Below are positions 1 to 8,095 of a stretch of 64,000 bases of DNA, one piece after another. Position numbers and translations under genes: made by a program. The notes below the pieces were generated by a model. It did not search any database. It worked only from the letters and a program-made list of their open reading frames with translations, and was not told the DNA's origin. Position 1 is the first letter of the stretch. Every line of letters begins with the position of its first letter. Source of the stretch: Pseudonocardia autotrophica (GTDB lineage Bacteria; Actinomycetota; Actinomycetes; Mycobacteriales; Pseudonocardiaceae); contig NZ_JNYD01000020.1 in the NCBI RefSeq assembly GCF_000717175.1, positions 1-64,000 of the forward strand, written 5' to 3'.

Positions 1-211
1 AGCGGTAGCCGCGCTCGGCGAACACACCGCGCCGCTGGAGATCGGCGGTGGCGTCGACCACGGCCCGGTCCAGGAAGCGTCGGGCTTCCTCGTAGGCGAT
101 CAGCGCGGCGATGAGGTCGTCCGGTTCGGCGATGGGTCCAGCGGCATCGGTCAGCTGCGCGATGGCCTGCTGGAGGCGCTCGCGCGCGGTGCCGACGGGC
201 CCTGCGTCCAT
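1..211 (-). CDS. DUF222 (13E12-type) protein, N-terminal fragment
   Basis: The window cuts this gene; only the first 70 codons are present. The visible protein begins MDAGPVGTARERLQQ and contains a DLIAALIAYEEARRFLD helix and a following AVVDATADLQRRGVFAERGYR stretch, which is the look of the N-terminal DUF222 region found in actinobacterial 13E12/HNH-endonuclease family proteins. These usually carry a C-terminal HNH nuclease domain, which would lie outside the window. The start is chosen because ATG at 211 sits 6 nt downstream of a TATGAT -10 element, as in a leaderless transcript, and directly behind a perfect SOS-type palindrome. In M. tuberculosis several 13E12 genes are LexA-controlled, which fits. 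The family call is from motif recognition only. Confidence 0.72.
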   Translation of the reverse strand, partial: MDAGPVGTARERLQQAIAQLTDAAGPIAEPDDLIAALIAYEEARRFLDRAVVDATADLQRRGVFAERGYR

Positions 212-217
212 GCCCTG

Positions 218-240
218 ATCATACTCGAACTGATGTTCGA
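218..240 (-). promoter_or_regulatory. LexA (SOS) box overlapping a leaderless promoter
   Basis: Positions 225-240 read TCGAACTGATGTTCGA, a perfect match to the actinobacterial/Bacillus-type LexA operator CGAAC-N4-GTTCG. Immediately downstream on the minus strand is a TATGAT -10 element (223-218), followed after 6 nt by the ATG of the DUF222 gene. LexA bound here would cover the region just upstream of the -10 and block transcription. That the gene is damage-inducible is inference from this arrangement. Confidence 0.85.
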
Positions 241-590
241 ACTCTGGCTCATCGTCGCAGGTCAGTGGCCGTTCGGCGCTATGCCGAGGACCCATCAGGA
301 GCGCGTCCTCCTGGCCTGGGCCGCTCGTCGCGCTTCACTCACCGCTCCCCAGAGAGCCGTCCGCACCACCTGAATGGCGGCCCGTGTCCGTGCGGGCCGC
401 TGCCGCCGGCAACGCGCTCCTGAACGTAGTCCCGGCGCTCACCGAAGCGGCCTCCAGGCGCGCGGAGCGCAGTGGCAGCGGATTCCACCTTCACATCGGC
501 GAGTAGATCCCGAGGCCGGCTTCGACCCCTGCCGCCGAGCTGAGGACACCAGGGAGCTCCAGGACTCCAGGTCATCCGAGAGAACGACGA
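241..590. other. No convincing gene (350 bp)
   Basis: This stretch lies between the DUF222 promoter and the tRNA-Pro terminator. Short open frames exist on both strands, but none has a ribosome binding site, recognisable domain or coupling to a neighbour. The 3' side of a tRNA is a common place for integration and decay, but no integrase remnant or attachment repeat could be identified. Confidence 0.5.
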
Positions 591-616
591 AGGCCCAGGT
601 CTGCTGACCTGGGCCT
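591..616 (-). terminator. Terminator downstream of tRNA-Pro
   Basis: A perfect 10-bp inverted repeat (AGGCCCAGGT / ACCTGGGCCT) with a 6-nt loop lies 7 nt beyond the 3' end of the tRNA. On the minus strand it is followed by a short T-rich stretch (TCGTCGTTCT). Confidence 0.85.
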
Positions 617-623
617 CCGAATA

Positions 624-700
<77 letters not shown>

Positions 701-735
701 AGGGCCCGCGGTCTCCCTGCGAGCCGTGGTGAACT

Positions 736-1671
736 CTACCCGACGGTTCCGGCGGCCTGCGCGGGGGTGGCCCTTGCGGCGCCGGGGGCGGCCGGACGGG
801 GCACGAGGGTCAGCAGGCTGGCCTCCGGCGGGCACGCGAAGCGCACCGGCGCGTAGGGCGAGGTGCCCATGCCGGCCGAGACGTGCAGCCAGGTGTGGGC
901 ACCCCAGCGGGAGGCGCCGCGGGCCCGCGAGCGGTCGATCCCGCAGTTGGTCACGATCGCGCCGTACCAGGGCAGGCGCAGCTGGCCGCCGTGCGTGTGC
1001 CCGGCCAGGACGAGGTCGACGTGGTCGGCCGCCATCCCGTCGAGCACCCGCGGCTCGGGCGAGTGGGTCAGGCCGAGCCGCAGGTCGGCCGTCATCGGTC
1101 CGGAGACGCTGTCGTAGCGGTCCAGCGACAGGTGCGGGTCGTCGACCCCGACGATGCCGATCCGCCGGCCGTCGACGTCGAGGAACAGCCGCTGGTGCGT
1201 CGCGTCCTGCCACCCGCGCTCGACGAACGCCGCCCGCAGGTCCCGCCACGGCAGCGGCTCGCCGTGGATGCGGCGGTCCGAGCTGCGCAGGTAGCGGGCG
1301 GGGTTCTTCGGGGTGGGGCCGAAGTAGTCGTTGCTGCCGAACACGAACAGGCCCGGCTTCTCCAGCAGCGGCCCGAGCGCGGCCAGCACGCCGGGCACCG
1401 CCCGCGGGTGCGCCAGGTTGTCGCCCGTGTCGACGACGAGGTCCGGCTCCAGCGCGGCCAGCTCGGCGACCCAGCGCTTCTTGCTCTCCTGGTCGGGCGT
1501 GAGGTGCAGGTCGGAGACGTGCAGGATCGTCAGCGGCCGGCTGCCCTCGGGCAGGACGGGCACGGTGGCCTCGCGCAGCGTCCACCGACGCCGCTCGTAC
1601 CCGGCCGCGTAGGCGACCCCCGCAGCGCCGGTGGTGACGGCGCCGATGGCCAGGCGAGCGAGGCTGTTCAC
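736..1671 (-). CDS. Membrane-anchored metallophosphoesterase
   Basis: The 311-aa protein starts with a hydrophobic segment (about residues 5-24), so it is probably anchored with the enzyme domain outside. The calcineurin-like phosphoesterase motifs are intact: LHVSDLHL (DxH), VDTGDN (GD), FGSNDYF (GN[D/H]-like), and LAGHTHGGQL (GHxH). It is the actinobacterial family often lying near ponA2/whiB (compare Rv3683); the true substrate is unknown. The start is GTG 1671 because a TACGCT -10 element lies 7 nt upstream, giving a leaderless transcript; a longer frame exists upstream but would run into the divergent gene. tRNA-Pro follows on the same strand. Confidence 0.88.
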   Translation of the reverse strand: MNSLARLAIGAVTTGAAGVAYAAGYERRRWTLREATVPVLPEGSRPLTILHVSDLHLTPDQESKKRWVAELAALEPDLVVDTGDNLAHPRAVPGVLAALGPLLEKPGLFVFGSNDYFGPTPKNPARYLRSSDRRIHGEPLPWRDLRAAFVERGWQDATHQRLFLDVDGRRIGIVGVDDPHLSLDRYDSVSGPMTADLRLGLTHSPEPRVLDGMAADHVDLVLAGHTHGGQLRLPWYGAIVTNCGIDRSRARGASRWGAHTWLHVSAGMGTSPYAPVRFACPPEASLLTLVPRPAAPGAARATPAQAAGTVG

Positions 1672-1678
1672 GTATCCC

Positions 1679-1709
1679 AGCGTACGGGCAGCGAGCGGTC
1701 GACTAGCGT
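1679..1709. promoter_or_regulatory. Divergent pair of leaderless promoters
   Basis: Only 45 bp separate the two divergent GTG starts at 1671 (minus) and 1717 (plus). Each has a -10 element exactly 7 nt upstream: TACGCT on the minus strand (1684-1679) and TAGCGT on the plus strand (1704-1709). Both mRNAs would begin at the start codon. The two promoters must share DNA for their -35 regions, so they may interfere with each other. Confidence 0.7.
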
Positions 1710-1716
1710 CACGCCC

Positions 1717-2184
1717 GTGAGCACCCTCAAGGAGCAGCTGCGCAAGGACCTCACCGCGGCGATGAAGGCCCGCGACGAGCTGGTGAAGGGAACCCTGCGG
1801 ATGACCCTGACCGCGATCGGCAACGCCGAGGTCGCGGGCGAGGCGCACCGGGAGCTCTCCGACGACGAGGTGCTCGGCGTGATCCGCAAGGAGGCCAAGA
1901 AGCGGGCCGAGTCCGCCGAGGCGTTCTCCGCCGCGGGCCGCGAGGAGCTGGCCACGCAGGAGAAGGCCGAGGGCGAGGTCCTGGCCCGCTACCTGCCGCA
2001 GCAGCTGGGGGACGACGAGCTGGCCGCCCTCGCCCAGCAGGCCGTGGCGGACGTCGAGGCCGAGACCGGTGAGAAGCCCGGCCCCCGGCAGATGGGGCAG
2101 GTCATGAAGAAGGCGCAGGCCGCCGCCCAGGGCCGCGCCGACGGCAAGCGCCTCTCCGCCGCCGTGAAGTCCCTGCTCACCTGA
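1717..2184 (+). CDS. GatB/YqeY domain protein
   Basis: The 155-aa protein is a complete YqeY-type protein: an N-terminal helical half (STLKEQLRKDLTAAMKARDE) and a C-terminal half with the typical YLPQQLGDDEL and GPRQMGQVMKKA segments. YqeY resembles the tail of the GatB amidotransferase subunit, the part thought to bind tRNA; the cellular role of stand-alone YqeY is not established. The GTG start is preceded at 7 nt by TAGCGT, so the gene is probably leaderless. It corresponds to Rv3688c in M. tuberculosis, which also lies near the metallophosphoesterase. Confidence 0.93.
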   Translation: MSTLKEQLRKDLTAAMKARDELVKGTLRMTLTAIGNAEVAGEAHRELSDDEVLGVIRKEAKKRAESAEAFSAAGREELATQEKAEGEVLARYLPQQLGDDELAALAQQAVADVEAETGEKPGPRQMGQVMKKAQAAAQGRADGKRLSAAVKSLLT

Positions 2185-2200
2185 CCTGCCCGAACCGGAC

Positions 2201-2223
2201 GTCGTGCGCTAGGTCCGCACGAC
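2201..2223 (+). terminator. Probable terminator of the yqeY-type gene
   Basis: GTCGTGCG and CGCACGAC form an 8-bp stem with a 7-nt loop, 16 bp past the stop codon. There is no clear T-run. The flank CCGGACGTCGTG (2196-2207) recurs directly at 2241-2252. Confidence 0.5.
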
Positions 2224-2297
2224 AGAGCCGTAGGTGTATTCCGGACGTCGTGAGTGGCATGGCACGTCGCTCTGTTGCGATCGCCGATCGCGGAACT

Positions 2298-4445
2298 TCA
2301 TGTCGACGCGCCCCAGTCGTGTCGCTTCTTCTCCTTCTGAATCCAGTCTCGCCCTTCGATGGCAACAGCCTCCATAACGCGCATCGCGTTCCTGACCCCC
2401 GAGGTCTCTAACGCGAGCTCAAACAGCCGTGCCTGATCCTCGCCCGGCTCCGTCAGGTCCTTATAGTTCTCCACTCGGATCTCGGTCTCCGAGCCGTTGA
2501 CCAATGCGATGATGAAGTCCTGCTGGTAGAGATGACCAGTCTCGTCGGCGCTCGCCTCGATCTCGTTACCGGTCTCGTCCTCAACGCTGATGATCGTGAG
2601 TCGCCTGCCCGGCGCGACCCGACCCGCCTCACGGACGGTGGCCGAAGCCACCTTGTCGTAGTGGAACCCGAGGCGCTTTCGGTCCCCGAGGTGTCCGGTG
2701 AAGAAGTCGAGCTCGATCTCGAACTGACGAAGTCCGTTCTCGGTGAGTAGGAGCAGCTTCGTTCCGTACTTCTCATAACGCACTGGACCGCGTGGCTCCC
2801 GCGCTCGGCGGCCGTCGGGTCTGCCCTCCGTCAGCGCGAGGTGAGTGAAGAGGTCACCAGGACGGAGTCCGTAGAGCTTCAGGGCATCGTTGCGGATCGC
2901 CCGAAGATCAAAGTCGAGCCACGTGGCGATCTCAACGTCTGAGGGCCGGTCCTTGAGGTAGTCCATCTGACGGTGGAACGCGCGGGTGGCTTCAGCGAGT
3001 TCGTCGTCTGTCTCGCGACGTTGCCACGTCGCCACCTTGTGGCTCGCGCAGGTTGACGCAACCTGGACGTACGCGCCGCTCCCCGCGACGAGGGTGCACA
3101 GCCAAAGGAGGATGCCGGCGCCTGAAGCTGTCGCGATGATGTTCGCGCTGAGTAGCACTGCGATGACGAGCAGGAGGACTGCGCCCACCGGCCCAGCCAG
3201 ACGGCGGAAGTGGTCAGGTCGGTAGATGTCAGGCCAGGCTTTGAACTCGGCTCGGTCCCAACGTTGCCTCATGCGTTCGGCGTGGTGCCGGGCGAGCCAT
3301 TCAAGGCTAGCCGGGTTGCGGCGATGCCGGGATCCGTACAGATCGATGCACTCCTGGCGCAACGATCGCCGGATACCCTCGGTATCCTTCCGCCACTGCT
3401 TGGCCTTCTGCTTATCGGTCGGGCTCGCGAAGAAGAACTCCCGGTTGTACATATCCCGCACGGTCGCCTTGAACCGTTTCGCATCCTCTCGGGAGTCGAT
3501 CCTCGTGTCATCGAAGCGCGGAGCGCGGCGCTTCTCGAGGCGCGTCCTCGTGAGCCGGTTCCACCGACGGGCCGCGCTGACCCCTACGAACCCCCATCCC
3601 GCGCCTGTGGCAGCGGCGACGAGTGCCGGGAGAAGGAAGCTGGCCACAGTGCGGCCGATGCCCGACGTGAGGGCCAAGAAGTACCCGGCTGTTAGGGCAA
3701 ACACGATGCACAGCGCCCCGGACAGCGCCCAACTCCGAATCGGATGAGGATCCTGGTCGACATAGCGGCGCAACGGCCTGGCCGGGTCGGGGATGAAGTA
3801 CTTTCTGGCTCGTCGACGGCGGTCGCCGTCGAAGCGCCCTTGGTCGATCTCCTCGGCACGGCGCAGTTCCATCTCATCCTCGGCCACGCCCGCGAGGAGT
3901 CGGTCGAGGTGGCGGCCGATGTCTCGCCGCACGTCCCGCGCGAGCGCGGTGTACAGAGCGAACACCTCGTCACGATCGGGTGCCGGGGCCGGTGCCGGCG
4001 GAGCACCTCGACGCAGGACGAGGTCGAGGATGCGGCCGATGACGAAGAGCCCTTGTTGGTAGTGATCGTCCGGAGCGCTCGACGCTTGCTCGATGAGAAG
4101 CTTGAGCGTGGGCCGAGACTCCATCAGCGCGAGCTCGCTGGCAGAACGATTGCTGACCAGTGCGAGCGCGTGACAGAAGCGGACCTCAGGCGTGTCGTGT
4201 CCGCGCGCCCGCGCGTCCTCAATCAATTCTGCTGCTTTGCCCGGGGCTCCTGCCTGCAAGAAGTTGCGGCCGATGCGGAACTTCTCGGCCGGGCTGTCAT
4301 CCCGTGTCTGATACGTGTAGTTGACGTTGCCATGGACGAAACCGAACTGGGCTCCGACTTGAGCGCCATCGGTGGCCGAGTTCGTCGAAGACTGGCTTGC
4401 TGCCCCGTCTTCCCTCCCGTCCGGCTGGTTGCCGGGGCCGGTCAT
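2298..4445 (-). CDS. Uncharacterised four-TM protein with N-terminal G/V repeat motif and TPR-like segment
   Basis: No family with a known function is recognised. The 715-aa protein has a polar start, then at residues 22-41 a motif ending VGAQFGFVHGNV that is also present in the upstream partner gene. Residues about 52-150 look helical and TPR/SEL1-like (EKFRIGRNFLQAGAPGKAAELIEDA). Two membrane hairpins follow at about 240-290 and 417-462, separated by a basic, tryptophan-containing cytoplasmic stretch. The C-terminal 200 residues are soluble, rich in predicted beta strands, and end in a lysine-rich helix. ATG at 4445 overlaps the stop of the upstream gene by 4 bp (ATGA), so the two are translationally coupled. 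Base composition is visibly less GC-rich than the flanking core genes. A conflict or signalling role is inference only. Confidence 0.85.
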   Translation of the reverse strand: MTGPGNQPDGREDGAASQSSTNSATDGAQVGAQFGFVHGNVNYTYQTRDDSPAEKFRIGRNFLQAGAPGKAAELIEDARARGHDTPEVRFCHALALVSNRSASELALMESRPTLKLLIEQASSAPDDHYQQGLFVIGRILDLVLRRGAPPAPAPAPDRDEVFALYTALARDVRRDIGRHLDRLLAGVAEDEMELRRAEEIDQGRFDGDRRRRARKYFIPDPARPLRRYVDQDPHPIRSWALSGALCIVFALTAGYFLALTSGIGRTVASFLLPALVAAATGAGWGFVGVSAARRWNRLTRTRLEKRRAPRFDDTRIDSREDAKRFKATVRDMYNREFFFASPTDKQKAKQWRKDTEGIRRSLRQECIDLYGSRHRRNPASLEWLARHHAERMRQRWDRAEFKAWPDIYRPDHFRRLAGPVGAVLLLVIAVLLSANIIATASGAGILLWLCTLVAGSGAYVQVASTCASHKVATWQRRETDDELAEATRAFHRQMDYLKDRPSDVEIATWLDFDLRAIRNDALKLYGLRPGDLFTHLALTEGRPDGRRAREPRGPVRYEKYGTKLLLLTENGLRQFEIELDFFTGHLGDRKRLGFHYDKVASATVREAGRVAPGRRLTIISVEDETGNEIEASADETGHLYQQDFIIALVNGSETEIRVENYKDLTEPGEDQARLFELALETSGVRNAMRVMEAVAIEGRDWIQKEKKRHDWGAST

Positions 4446-4825
4446 GCCAGATGCTGGATCGAGTCGACGATCTCCGCGATGTCGCCCGACACTGCGGCAG
4501 CGCCGGCGACGGCCGTCTTCAAGCCGGTGAGCCCGGCGACGAACCTGGCCCTCCAGCCAGCCTTTCCAGCCTCCTTGTCGTCGATTGCCGCCGAGGCCTC
4601 CTCAATGGAGTTCAGCGCTGCCGCAGCCTGGGCTCTACCGATGCCCTGCGTGGACCGGGCCGAGGCGATCAGCTGTTCAAGCTCATCGAGTTGCGCCTGT
4701 ATGCGTGGGACGCCGGCGACTGCTTCCTGAGGCGGAAGCGATTGCTCGACGTTGCCGGCCACAAAGCCCACCTGCATGCCGACGCGTGCATGGCCCTGCG
4801 CGGTGTTCTTGCTGTTTTGATTCAC
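4442..4825 (-). CDS. Small helical protein sharing the N-terminal motif of its downstream partner
   Basis: This 127-aa protein is not recognised by family. Residues 7-26 contain ARVGMQVGFVAGNV, aligning without gaps to residues 22-41 of the following gene product (12 of 20 identical). The remainder is a predicted helix or coiled coil (about 35-85, QAQLDELEQLIASAR) and a C-terminal alanine/glycine-rich amphipathic segment (about 95-122). The start is GTG 4825, five bases after a GGGGGG purine run; a longer in-frame version would have no ribosome binding site. It is the first gene of a two-gene operon, joined to the next by an ATGA overlap. A shared short motif on two adjacent proteins suggests direct homotypic contact. 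Confidence 0.82.
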   Translation of the reverse strand: MNQNSKNTAQGHARVGMQVGFVAGNVEQSLPPQEAVAGVPRIQAQLDELEQLIASARSTQGIGRAQAAAALNSIEEASAAIDDKEAGKAGWRARFVAGLTGLKTAVAGAAAVSGDIAEIVDSIQHLA

Positions 4826-4840
4826 GTTCGCCCCCCGACT

Positions 4841-4862
4841 ACCCGATCGGGTGACAACGCTA
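4841..4862 (-). promoter_or_regulatory. Promoter -10 and palindromic operator candidate of the two-gene island
   Basis: TAGCGT on the minus strand (4862-4857) is a plausible -10 element. Just downstream, 4841-4852 is a perfect 12-bp palindrome, ACCCGATCGGGT, in the transcribed leader 15 bp before the GTG start. A repressor bound there would block the start of transcription. Both calls are by eye. Confidence 0.45.
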
Positions 4863-4942
4863 CGTGCCGTGACTGGGTCGACACATCTCATCTATTGCGG
4901 ATTGACGGCGGCCTGATGGCTTGATCTCACCGTGGAAGCACG

Positions 4943-4983
4943 AACGGCGCCTCCGCTCCCTTGAGAGGAGCTGAGGCGCCGTT
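4943..4983 (-). terminator. topA terminator
   Basis: A perfect 11-bp inverted repeat (AACGGCGCCTC / GAGGCGCCGTT) with an inner CTCC/GGAG pairing lies 11 bp past the topA stop codon. No long T-run follows, as is usual in high-GC actinobacteria. Confidence 0.8.
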
Positions 4984-4993
4984 CCGGTGCGTA

Positions 4994-7843
4994 CTACTTG
5001 GCCGGGGTCTTCCTCGCCGGGGCCTTCTTGGCGGCCGGCTTGCGGGCGGGGGCCTTCTTCTTGGCCGGGGCCTTGGCGCGCCGCTCGGCGAGCAGCTCGG
5101 AGGCGCGCTCGTCCGTGATCTCCTCGACCGAGTCGCCCTTGCGGAGCGAGGCGTTGGTCTCGCCGTCGGTGACGTAGGGGCCGAAGCGGCCGTCCTTGAT
5201 CACCATCTTCTTGCCGGTCGAGGCGTCCTCGCCCAGCTCGCGCAGCGGCGGGGTGGCGGCGGCGGTGCGCCGGCCGCGCTGCTTGGGCTGCTTGTAGATC
5301 TCCACCGCCTCGTCGAGCGTGACGGTGAACAGCTGGTCCTCACTGGTCAGCGACCGCGAGTCGGTGCCCTTCTTCAGGTAGGGCCCGTACCGGCCGTTCT
5401 GCGCCGTGATCTCCTCGCCGGACTCCGGGTCGGTACCGACCAGGCGCGGTAGGGAGAGCAGCTTGAGGGCGTCGTCGAGGGTGACCGTCTCCAGGGACAT
5501 GTCCTTGAAGAGCGAGCCGGTGCGCGGCTTGGTCTTCTTCGAGGCGTCCTCGGGCAGGAGCTCGGTGACGAACGGTCCGTACCGCCCGTCCTTGGCGACG
5601 ATCTCGTGCCCGGTCACCGGGTCCGTGCCCAGCGACCGGCCCTCCTGCGGGACCGAGAACAGCTGCTCGGCGATCTCCTCGGTGAGCTCGTCCGGCGGCA
5701 GGTCCTCGGGCAGGTTGGCGCGCTGCGTCTTGGGCTTGCCCTCGGCGTCCGTCTCGCCCGTGGGGCGCTCCATGTACGGCCCGTACCGCCCGACGCGCAC
5801 CACGGCCTCGCGGCCCTGCGAGTCGGTGAACAGCGGGATCGAGTTGATCTCGCGGGCGTCGATCTCCTCGAGGTTCACGCCGACGAGCTTCTTCAGCCCG
5901 CCCGCCCTCGCCACCGAGCCCTCCGAGCCCGCGCCGTCGCCGAAGTAGAAGCCGGTCAGCCAGGCGTTGCGGGTGAGGTTGCCCGACGAGATGGCGTCGA
6001 GCTCGTCCTCCATCGCGGCGGTGAAGTCGTAGTCGACGAGCCGGCCGAAGTGGTGCTCCAGCAGCCCGACGACGGCGAACGCCACCCACGAGGGCACGAG
6101 CGCCGAGCCCTTCTTCCAGACGTATCCGCGGTCCTGGATCGTCTTGATGATCGACGCGTACGTCGACGGCCGGCCGATCCCGAGCTCCTCGAGCTTGCTC
6201 ACCAGGCTCGGCTCGGTGAACCGGGCCGGCGGGTTCGTCGAGTGGCCCTCGGGCGTGAGCTCGGCAGCGGTGAGGGCCTGGCCCTCGGTGAGCTGCGGCA
6301 GCCGCGACTCGGCGTCGTCCGCCTGGCCGCCCGAGCCCTCCTCGATCGTCTCGACGTACGCCTTGAGGAAGCCGGGGAAGGTGATCGTGCGGCCGGAGCT
6401 GGCGAACACGACGTCCTCGCCGGTCGCCGCCGTGCCGTTGATCCGCACGGACACCGTGGTGCCGCGGGCGTCGGCCATCTGCGAGGCGACGGTCCGCTGC
6501 CAGATCAGCTCGTAGAGGCGGAAGTCGTCCCCGTCGACCTCGCGGGCGATCTCGCCCGGGGTGCGGAAGGTGTCGCCGGCGGGCCGGATCGCCTCGTGGG
6601 CCTCCTGGGCGTTCTTCACCTTGCGGGTGTACTGCCTCGGCGACGGCGCGACGTACGAGTCGCCGTACAGCTCGCGGGCCTGCGCCCGGGCGGCCTGGAT
6701 CGCGGCGTCGGACAGCGTGGTCGAGTCCGTACGCATGTAGGTGATGTAGCCGTTCTCGTACAGCCGCTGGGCGCTGCGCATCGTGCGCTCCGCCGAGAAG
6801 CGCAGCTTGCGGCCCGCCTCCTGCTGCAGCGTCGACGTCATGAACGGGGCGTACGGGCGACGGGTGTACGGCTTCGACTCGACCGACGCGACGGTCAGGT
6901 CCCGGCCCTCGAGCGACTCCGCCAGCCGGCGGGCGCTCGCCTCGTCGAGCACGGTGACGTCCGTGTTCCTGAGTTTGCCGTCCGGTCCGAAGTCGCGGCC
7001 CGCGGCGACCCGGCTGCCGTCGACCGAGACCAGGCGCGAGCCGAACTGGCGCGGGGTCGCGTCGGCGCCCGCGTCCATGGTCGCGGCGATGTCCCAGTAG
7101 CCGGCGGAGACGAACGCCATCCGCTCCCGCTCCCGCTGCACGATCAGCCGGGTCGCGACCGACTGCACGCGGCCCGCCGAGAGCTTCGGCATGACCTTCT
7201 TCCACAGCACGGGGGAGACCTCGTAGCCGTAGAGCCGGTCGAGGATCCGCCGGGTCTCCTGCGCGTCGACCAGGTCCTGGTCCAGCTCGCGGGTGTTCTC
7301 CGCGGCGGCGCGGATCGCCGGTTCGGTGATCTCGTGGAAGACCATCCGGCGCACCGGGATCTTCGGGCGCAGCGTGTCGAGCAGGTGCCAGGCGATGGCC
7401 TCGCCCTCGCGGTCGGGGTCCGTCGCGAGGAGGAGCTCGTCGGCGTCCTTGAGCAGGTCCTTGAGCTCGGAGACCTTCGACTTCTTCTCCGGCGTGACGA
7501 TGTAGAGCGGGTGGAACTCGTTGTCGACGTCGACACCCAGGCGGGCCCACGACTCGCCCTTGTACTTGGCCGGGACGTCCGCCGCGCCGCGCGGCAGGTC
7601 CCGGATGTGCCCGACCGACGACTCGACGACGTAGTCGTTGCCGAGGTACGGCTGGATCTTCTTCGCCTTGGTGGGGGACTCGACGATCACCAGGCGGCGC
7701 ACGCGCCCGCCGGCCGATGTGGCCGTGCCGTTCCCGTTGCGGCGCCCCCCGCCGGCCGCGCTGCGGCGCGTGCGGGTGCCGGCGGCCGTGCCGTTGCTCT
7801 CGGCAGGCGCGTCGGTGTCGGTGCTCGTCGTTCGGGTTGCCAC
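4994..7843 (-). CDS. topA: DNA topoisomerase I (type IA)
   Basis: TopA relaxes negatively supercoiled DNA by cutting one strand through a tyrosine-DNA link. The 949-aa protein has a Toprim domain from about residue 50 (LVIVESPTKAKKI, then TDPDREGEAIAWH with the acidic metal site) and the active-site tyrosine Tyr369 in GYITYMRTDS. There are four or more C-terminal repeats of the GRYGPY/F type (e.g. RVGRYGPYMERPTG, KNGRYGPYLKKG-like, KDGRFGPYVTDG) and no zinc fingers. The protein ends in a lysine/alanine/proline tail (KKKAPARKPAAKKAPARK) that in mycobacteria aids processive relaxation. A 48-residue polar extension precedes the Toprim domain. ATG 7843 is the only good start. Confidence 0.98.
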   Translation of the reverse strand: MATRTTSTDTDAPAESNGTAAGTRTRRSAAGGGRRNGNGTATSAGGRVRRLVIVESPTKAKKIQPYLGNDYVVESSVGHIRDLPRGAADVPAKYKGESWARLGVDVDNEFHPLYIVTPEKKSKVSELKDLLKDADELLLATDPDREGEAIAWHLLDTLRPKIPVRRMVFHEITEPAIRAAAENTRELDQDLVDAQETRRILDRLYGYEVSPVLWKKVMPKLSAGRVQSVATRLIVQRERERMAFVSAGYWDIAATMDAGADATPRQFGSRLVSVDGSRVAAGRDFGPDGKLRNTDVTVLDEASARRLAESLEGRDLTVASVESKPYTRRPYAPFMTSTLQQEAGRKLRFSAERTMRSAQRLYENGYITYMRTDSTTLSDAAIQAARAQARELYGDSYVAPSPRQYTRKVKNAQEAHEAIRPAGDTFRTPGEIAREVDGDDFRLYELIWQRTVASQMADARGTTVSVRINGTAATGEDVVFASSGRTITFPGFLKAYVETIEEGSGGQADDAESRLPQLTEGQALTAAELTPEGHSTNPPARFTEPSLVSKLEELGIGRPSTYASIIKTIQDRGYVWKKGSALVPSWVAFAVVGLLEHHFGRLVDYDFTAAMEDELDAISSGNLTRNAWLTGFYFGDGAGSEGSVARAGGLKKLVGVNLEEIDAREINSIPLFTDSQGREAVVRVGRYGPYMERPTGETDAEGKPKTQRANLPEDLPPDELTEEIAEQLFSVPQEGRSLGTDPVTGHEIVAKDGRYGPFVTELLPEDASKKTKPRTGSLFKDMSLETVTLDDALKLLSLPRLVGTDPESGEEITAQNGRYGPYLKKGTDSRSLTSEDQLFTVTLDEAVEIYKQPKQRGRRTAAATPPLRELGEDASTGKKMVIKDGRFGPYVTDGETNASLRKGDSVEEITDERASELLAERRAKAPAKKKAPARKPAAKKAPARKTPAK

Positions 7844-7980
7844 GTGGTCCTACTCCATCCCTCCGGCCGCGTCGCCGGTCACGCACCGGTTCGCGTCCGA
7901 CTTCCGGGCGTCTCGGTCGGGGCGGCGCGACGGACCGTTACCTCCGGTCACCGCGTCACTCCCCTTCGACCCCGGGATCG

Positions 7981-7986
7981 ACAGTA
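7981..7986 (-). promoter_or_regulatory. topA: Candidate topA promoter -10
   Basis: The 252 bp between topA and the upstream gene contain no gene. On the minus strand an AATACTGTC sequence gives a TACTGT -10 element 138 bp before the topA start, which would leave a long 5' leader. The call rests on this hexamer only. Confidence 0.35.
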
Positions 7987-8095
7987 TTGCTCCCCCGCCG
8001 GTCCCCGCCGCCACGGTCGCACACCGACCGAGCATGTCGCATCCGTCACACCGCGTCGCGACCTCCGGGGCGACCGGGGGAGCGTAGCCCGCGGG

